From CAZMZW01 sp964571135 (GTDB taxonomy: Bacteria; Chloroflexota; Anaerolineae; Anaerolineales; Anaerolineaceae), in NCBI GenBank assembly GCA_964571135.1, contig CAZMZW010000007.1, positions 93,994 through 157,993 on the forward strand: a stretch of DNA of 64,000 bases. The letters run 5' to 3'. This document shows, piece after piece, positions 61,208 to 64,000 of the stretch (position 1 is its first letter; each line of letters starts with the position of its first letter). Below the pieces are notes generated by a model. The model worked only from the letters and a program-made list of their open reading frames with translations, made no database searches and had not been told where the DNA came from. Both the position numbers and the translations under genes were made by a program.

Positions 61208-62197
61208 ATGAAGACCAAAAACCATTGGATCACATTGTTCTCACTACTAAGCATCACGGCTCTGGCTGCCTGTGGCGGCCAAACCACCCCAGCCCCTACG
61301 ATCACACCAATCCAGGTGCCCACTGCAGAGCCTCTCAAACAAGTAATGCTGGCTGCAGGCGAGGTCACCTCTCCGGTCAGGATTCTGGAGGATGCCGACT
61401 CAAGCATCCGGGCATCCGAGAAGCGGGCTGTGTCTGGGGATAAAATTCTGGATAACCTGTATGAGCGCCCTTTCACGTCCAAAACGATGATCTATCAGCC
61501 TGACCTCAACATCCTGAAGGTATCCATTGCCGGCGACGCAGACTTCTACTATTTCACCATCACTCTGGATGGGCTTGACCCGGCGACAAAAACCCTCACC
61601 GGCACCTACGGGATTGAATTTGACCGCACCAAGACCGGGCGGGGAGACCTCCTGGTAAGGGCGAGTACCCTGAAAGAGGAATGGTCCCTTACGAACGTGC
61701 ATGCCTACATCGACCAGAACAAAGATGTGGGCGGATACAGGCCCATCGTTGCGGAAGAGGGATTCAAAGGAAATGGATATGAGACCGAGGTCAAACTGGA
61801 AGGTGACAAGGCGGCTTATGCGCGCACTATACCTGGTGACCCGCCTATCGTTCAGATCGCAGTCAGCAAGGTGCTGATGGGTGATGCGGCTGAATTCATG
61901 TGGGGGGGGTGGGCGGACAAGGGCGTCAATGATCCCAAGCTGTTCGATTTTGATGACTATTTCGGCCCAAATGCGGCCGGTTCCCCGATCAACACCTCCA
62001 AGGATTACCCGCTTAAAGGGCTGTACAGCATGGACAACACCTGCCGCTTGCCCTTTGGATTTGAACCTCCAATGGGTACCGTCCCGGGTATGTGCCTCTC
62101 GATACCTCCAATTGTAGAAGGTTCAAGTAATTGTGTTTGTACAACCTGGATTAATTTTGGAAACACAAAAGTATGTGGGGCATATCAATGTAGTTAG
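61208..62197 (+). CDS. Lipoprotein of unknown function, Cys-containing tail (copy 2)
   Basis: The ATG at 61208 follows AAGGAG; 329 residues. Signal ends in ITALAACGG; linker TTPAPTITPIQVPTAEP is shorter than in copy 1. It shares the whole globular part with the 5327-6391 product: ERPFTSKTMIYQP, TLTGTYGIEFDRTKTGRGD, GYETEVKLEGDKAAYAR, GGWADKGVNDP, and DNTCRLPFGFEP, PGMCL. The end carries NCVCTTWINFGNTKVCGAYQ with cysteines. Secreted, anchored by lipid; function unknown. Confidence 0.75.
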   Translation: MKTKNHWITLFSLLSITALAACGGQTTPAPTITPIQVPTAEPLKQVMLAAGEVTSPVRILEDADSSIRASEKRAVSGDKILDNLYERPFTSKTMIYQPDLNILKVSIAGDADFYYFTITLDGLDPATKTLTGTYGIEFDRTKTGRGDLLVRASTLKEEWSLTNVHAYIDQNKDVGGYRPIVAEEGFKGNGYETEVKLEGDKAAYARTIPGDPPIVQIAVSKVLMGDAAEFMWGGWADKGVNDPKLFDFDDYFGPNAAGSPINTSKDYPLKGLYSMDNTCRLPFGFEPPMGTVPGMCLSIPPIVEGSSNCVCTTWINFGNTKVCGAYQCS

Positions 62198-62231
62198 TCA
62201 AAAATAATTTGAACGAGGGAGATGCATTCTT

Positions 62232-62262
62232 GAGGCTGCCTGGGTAGGCAGCCTCTTTGTTT
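62232..62262 (+). terminator. Terminator of the lipoprotein gene copy 2
   Basis: GAGGCTGCCT (62232-62241) pairs with AGGCAGCCTC (62246-62255) around GGGT, followed by TTTGTTTT. The stem resembles the one behind copy 1. Confidence 0.85.
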
Positions 62263-62541
62263 TCTCATTGTAAAAAAGATGCATAACCCAGCCAGCAAGT
62301 GAGCCATCCCATAAGGCATTAGCGAAATTTGTGGTTAAAAATTGGTGATCTATCTTTACAATTATTCAAGCTCAATCCTGATGGTGGTTTTTTCCTCGAT
62401 TAATTTCAGAGGATTTACCATTATCTTCCCGGGAAATTGGCTCGTAATCTTTCAAAAATAAAATATATTAATTGTCATAAGATTCTTCAAAAACAAAAAA
62501 AGCTCAAAAAAACATGATAAAAATGAAAAATCAAAAACCAC
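62263..62541. other. Upstream region of the terminal hydrolase gene
   Basis: AT-rich, no gene recognised. Confidence 0.4.
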
Positions 62542-62569
62542 GGGAATGGAAATTCCCATTTTTATTTTC
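62542..62569 (+). promoter_or_regulatory. Hairpin with T-rich tail in the hydrolase leader
   Basis: GGGAAT (62542-62547), GGAA, ATTCCC (62552-62557), then ATTTTTATTTTC. It is terminator-like and lies 28 nt before the ATG at 62585, so it could attenuate the hydrolase transcript. The stem is only 6 bp. Confidence 0.4.
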
Positions 62570-62584
62570 AAAGGTAAATTCAGA

Positions 62585-63517
62585 ATGAAAAAGGTCACAA
62601 TTTTTTTGCTTCTCGCCGCCTTCCTGGCGGCCTGTGCTCCATCGCAAGGGGAACCCACCCCGAACCTCGAGGCGGAGAACAATTCGGACCTAGTGCCAGT
62701 GGGAACACCGCTAAAATCGGCTTCAAAAATCAATCCCAATTCGGTGGAAGCGCTGCGGCTGCGTTCCTTTGGGGCAGGCGAGCTTTCAGTTGAATACGCC
62801 TGGGAAAACCAGCCGGAATTCACCCGCTATTACATCACCTATCCCAGCGATGGTCTGACCATTCACGGGTTTGTCAATGTCCCGGTGGGCAAAGGACCCT
62901 TCCCGGTCATCATTGCCCTGCATGGTTTCATCCCAGCGGGTGAATATAAAACGCGCGATTATTCCACCCGCTATGCCGACGCGCTGGCGCAGAGCGGTTA
63001 TATTGTCCTGCATCCCAACATGCGCAATTTCCCTCCCTCTGATTCCGTCCCGCGCACCGGTGATAATCTGGGCGGCTATACCATGGATGTGCTCAATCTG
63101 CTGGCGCTGGTGCGCAGGCAGGCCGGGCAGGAAGGAATATTTAAAAATGCCGATCCGGGGCGCTTGGGGATCTGGGGGCATTCGATCGGCGGCGGGATCG
63201 CCCTGCGCGTCCTGAGCATCGTGCCGGAAATCAAGGCGGCGGTGATCTATGCCGGGGTCAGCCAGCGCTACACCAATGCAGCAGCCGGCTATACTGTTTT
63301 TGACCTGGGCGCCAGCCAGGCGGTTTTCAGCCTGCACCATGGCGAAGCGGATCATACCGTCCAGCCTGCCTGGACGAAAAAACTGGACCAGCAGCTTTTG
63401 GACCTGGGTAAAAAGGTGGAATTTTTTACCTACCCCGGACAACCTCATACCCTTTTTGGGCAGAATGATACCCTCTTCATTAAACGCATGACCGATTTTT
63501 TCAAAGCAAATTTATAA
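62585..63517 (+). CDS. Lipoprotein alpha/beta hydrolase (dienelactone-hydrolase/acyl-peptidase type)
   Basis: The start at MKKVTIFLLLAAFLAACAP gives a lipobox and 310 residues. Triad: Ser in IWGHSIGGG, Asp in HHGEADHTV, His in YPGQPHTLF; the oxyanion loop is PVIIALHGFIPAGEY. Likely an envelope-anchored esterase or peptidase. Close relative of the partial gene at the left edge. Confidence 0.9.
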   Translation: MKKVTIFLLLAAFLAACAPSQGEPTPNLEAENNSDLVPVGTPLKSASKINPNSVEALRLRSFGAGELSVEYAWENQPEFTRYYITYPSDGLTIHGFVNVPVGKGPFPVIIALHGFIPAGEYKTRDYSTRYADALAQSGYIVLHPNMRNFPPSDSVPRTGDNLGGYTMDVLNLLALVRRQAGQEGIFKNADPGRLGIWGHSIGGGIALRVLSIVPEIKAAVIYAGVSQRYTNAAAGYTVFDLGASQAVFSLHHGEADHTVQPAWTKKLDQQLLDLGKKVEFFTYPGQPHTLFGQNDTLFIKRMTDFFKANL

Positions 63518-63553
63518 AAGATTCTATATAAAGGGTGTTTTCTGATGTAATAG

Positions 63554-63577
63554 CAGGTCAGGCTTTCCAGCCGAACA
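63554..63577. repeat. TAGGTCAGG palindromic repeat, diverged copy
   Basis: CAGGTCAGGCTTTCCAGCC then GAACAAAATGTTTATC; compare 63639-63663. Confidence 0.6.
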
Positions 63578-63638
63578 AAATGTTTATCTTTCCACGAGAT
63601 AGCCCAAGACGCAAAAATCAGGTTTCCCTATCACCTCG

Positions 63639-63663
63639 TAGGTCAGGCTTTCCAGCCTGACAA
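63639..63663. repeat. TAGGTCAGG palindromic repeat, full copy
   Basis: TAGGTCAGGCTTTCCAGCCT then GACAAAATATTTATC; GTCAGGCT pairs with AGCCTGAC around TTCC. Confidence 0.7.
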
Positions 63664-63810
63664 AATATTTATCGGGCGGCAACCCCCAATAAATTCCTTC
63701 CTTCATCTAATAAGGAGAGGGAAGGTGGGGAGTTATTCAATTCAAACCTGTTACTAATTAAAATATTGCGTATAGTTGAAATTGGATTCGTTTCTTTATT
63801 CGTTTCTCGA

Positions 63811-63840
63811 GATATGTCCGCTTTTGTCCGAATTTGTCCG
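63811..63840. repeat. Three 10 bp TGTCCG tandem units
   Basis: TGTCCG ends at 63820, 63830 and 63840 exactly, separated by 4 variable bases. The period equals about one helix turn. Confidence 0.6.
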
Positions 63841-64000
63841 GTTTCTTAAAGTGTCGGCTTATGTCGTAGCCCTCGGCATTGCGCAGCATCCGCACCAGGG
63901 GACGAAGTAATCTCTCTTCCTAACTCCTTCGCGAGATGGTTGGTACCGATCACGAAGATACCGTCTTAAATGTCAAGAGCAAAAATAAAATCAGGATGAA

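Larger units (their letters stand above)
63518..64000. other. Repeat-rich tail without an intact gene
   Basis: Holds two TAGGTCAGG palindromes, a loose C-rich repeat (63699-63731) and three 10 bp TGTCCG units. On the minus strand around 63750-63910 a frame reads RPLVRMLRNAEGYDISRHFK, which may be a decayed gene end of unknown family. No start or ribosome site seen. Confidence 0.4.

Overview
The window looks like a chromosomal segment of a Chloroflexota bacterium, most likely an Anaerolineae-type anaerobe. This is inferred from gene content, not from a marker phylogeny. Supporting traits are lipoproteins with Thr/Pro-rich linkers straight after the lipobox, DUF4386, DUF5317 and DUF6311-type membrane proteins, two giant MalT-like LuxR regulators, several ferredoxin-type proteins, and moderate GC. 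I see no rRNA, complete tRNA, CRISPR array, transposase or integrase.

Layout. 0-7 kb: the end of an alpha/beta hydrolase followed by a duplicated C-terminal relic, a small membrane protein, a tandem pair of secreted cellulase-like lipoproteins, a second lipoprotein family, and a 52-residue membrane protein behind a consensus promoter with an operator-like palindrome. 7-14 kb: a GH3-type adenylating enzyme, a quinone-oxidoreductase-like enzyme, and an expanded cluster of DUF4386 and other small membrane proteins full of decayed gene ends and repeats. 14-20 kb: a MalT-like regulator with a small partner protein, a ParA/BY-kinase-like protein with damaged motifs, and a compact operon encoding four tiny membrane/secreted peptides with an identical C-terminus, two NHLP-leader-like proteins and a DUF5317 membrane protein. 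A broken histidine-kinase end lies upstream of it. This peptide operon is the strongest candidate for an undescribed system. 20-25 kb: a sugar:cation symporter with an acetyltransferase-like protein, then a Tat-exported DUF362 protein with a membrane polyferredoxin. 25-31 kb: three polytopic GT-C/DUF6311-type envelope proteins. 31-38 kb: an ICMT-like methyltransferase, a C_GCAxxG_C_C protein, the second MalT-like regulator again followed by the same small partner protein, small membrane proteins, a C39-type peptidase and a 4TM holin-family protein. 38-45 kb: an MFS exporter, a Na/Pi cotransporter, a BaiN-like flavoprotein and a Zn/Mn-type ABC importer. 45-52 kb: a Crp/Fnr regulator, a ferredoxin, a DUF438 protein, a PPOX/F420-type protein, a chelatase-type AAA+/VWA pair and a bactofilin-like membrane protein. 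52-57 kb: an operon for UDP-ManNAcA (WecB, WecC) with a glycosyltransferase and an alkaline-phosphatase-superfamily enzyme. 57-64 kb: a TolB-like propeller protein, DNA polymerase I, paralogues of the lipoprotein and hydrolase found at the left end, and a repeat-rich tail.

The striking theme is local duplication and decay. Families recur within the window (hydrolases, lipoproteins, GH proteins, DUF4386, MalT plus partner, peptides, NHLP-like proteins). Many recurrences leave short gene-end relics next to intact copies. Several families of palindromic intergenic repeats are also present, and one palindrome is translated in frame at the end of a gene.
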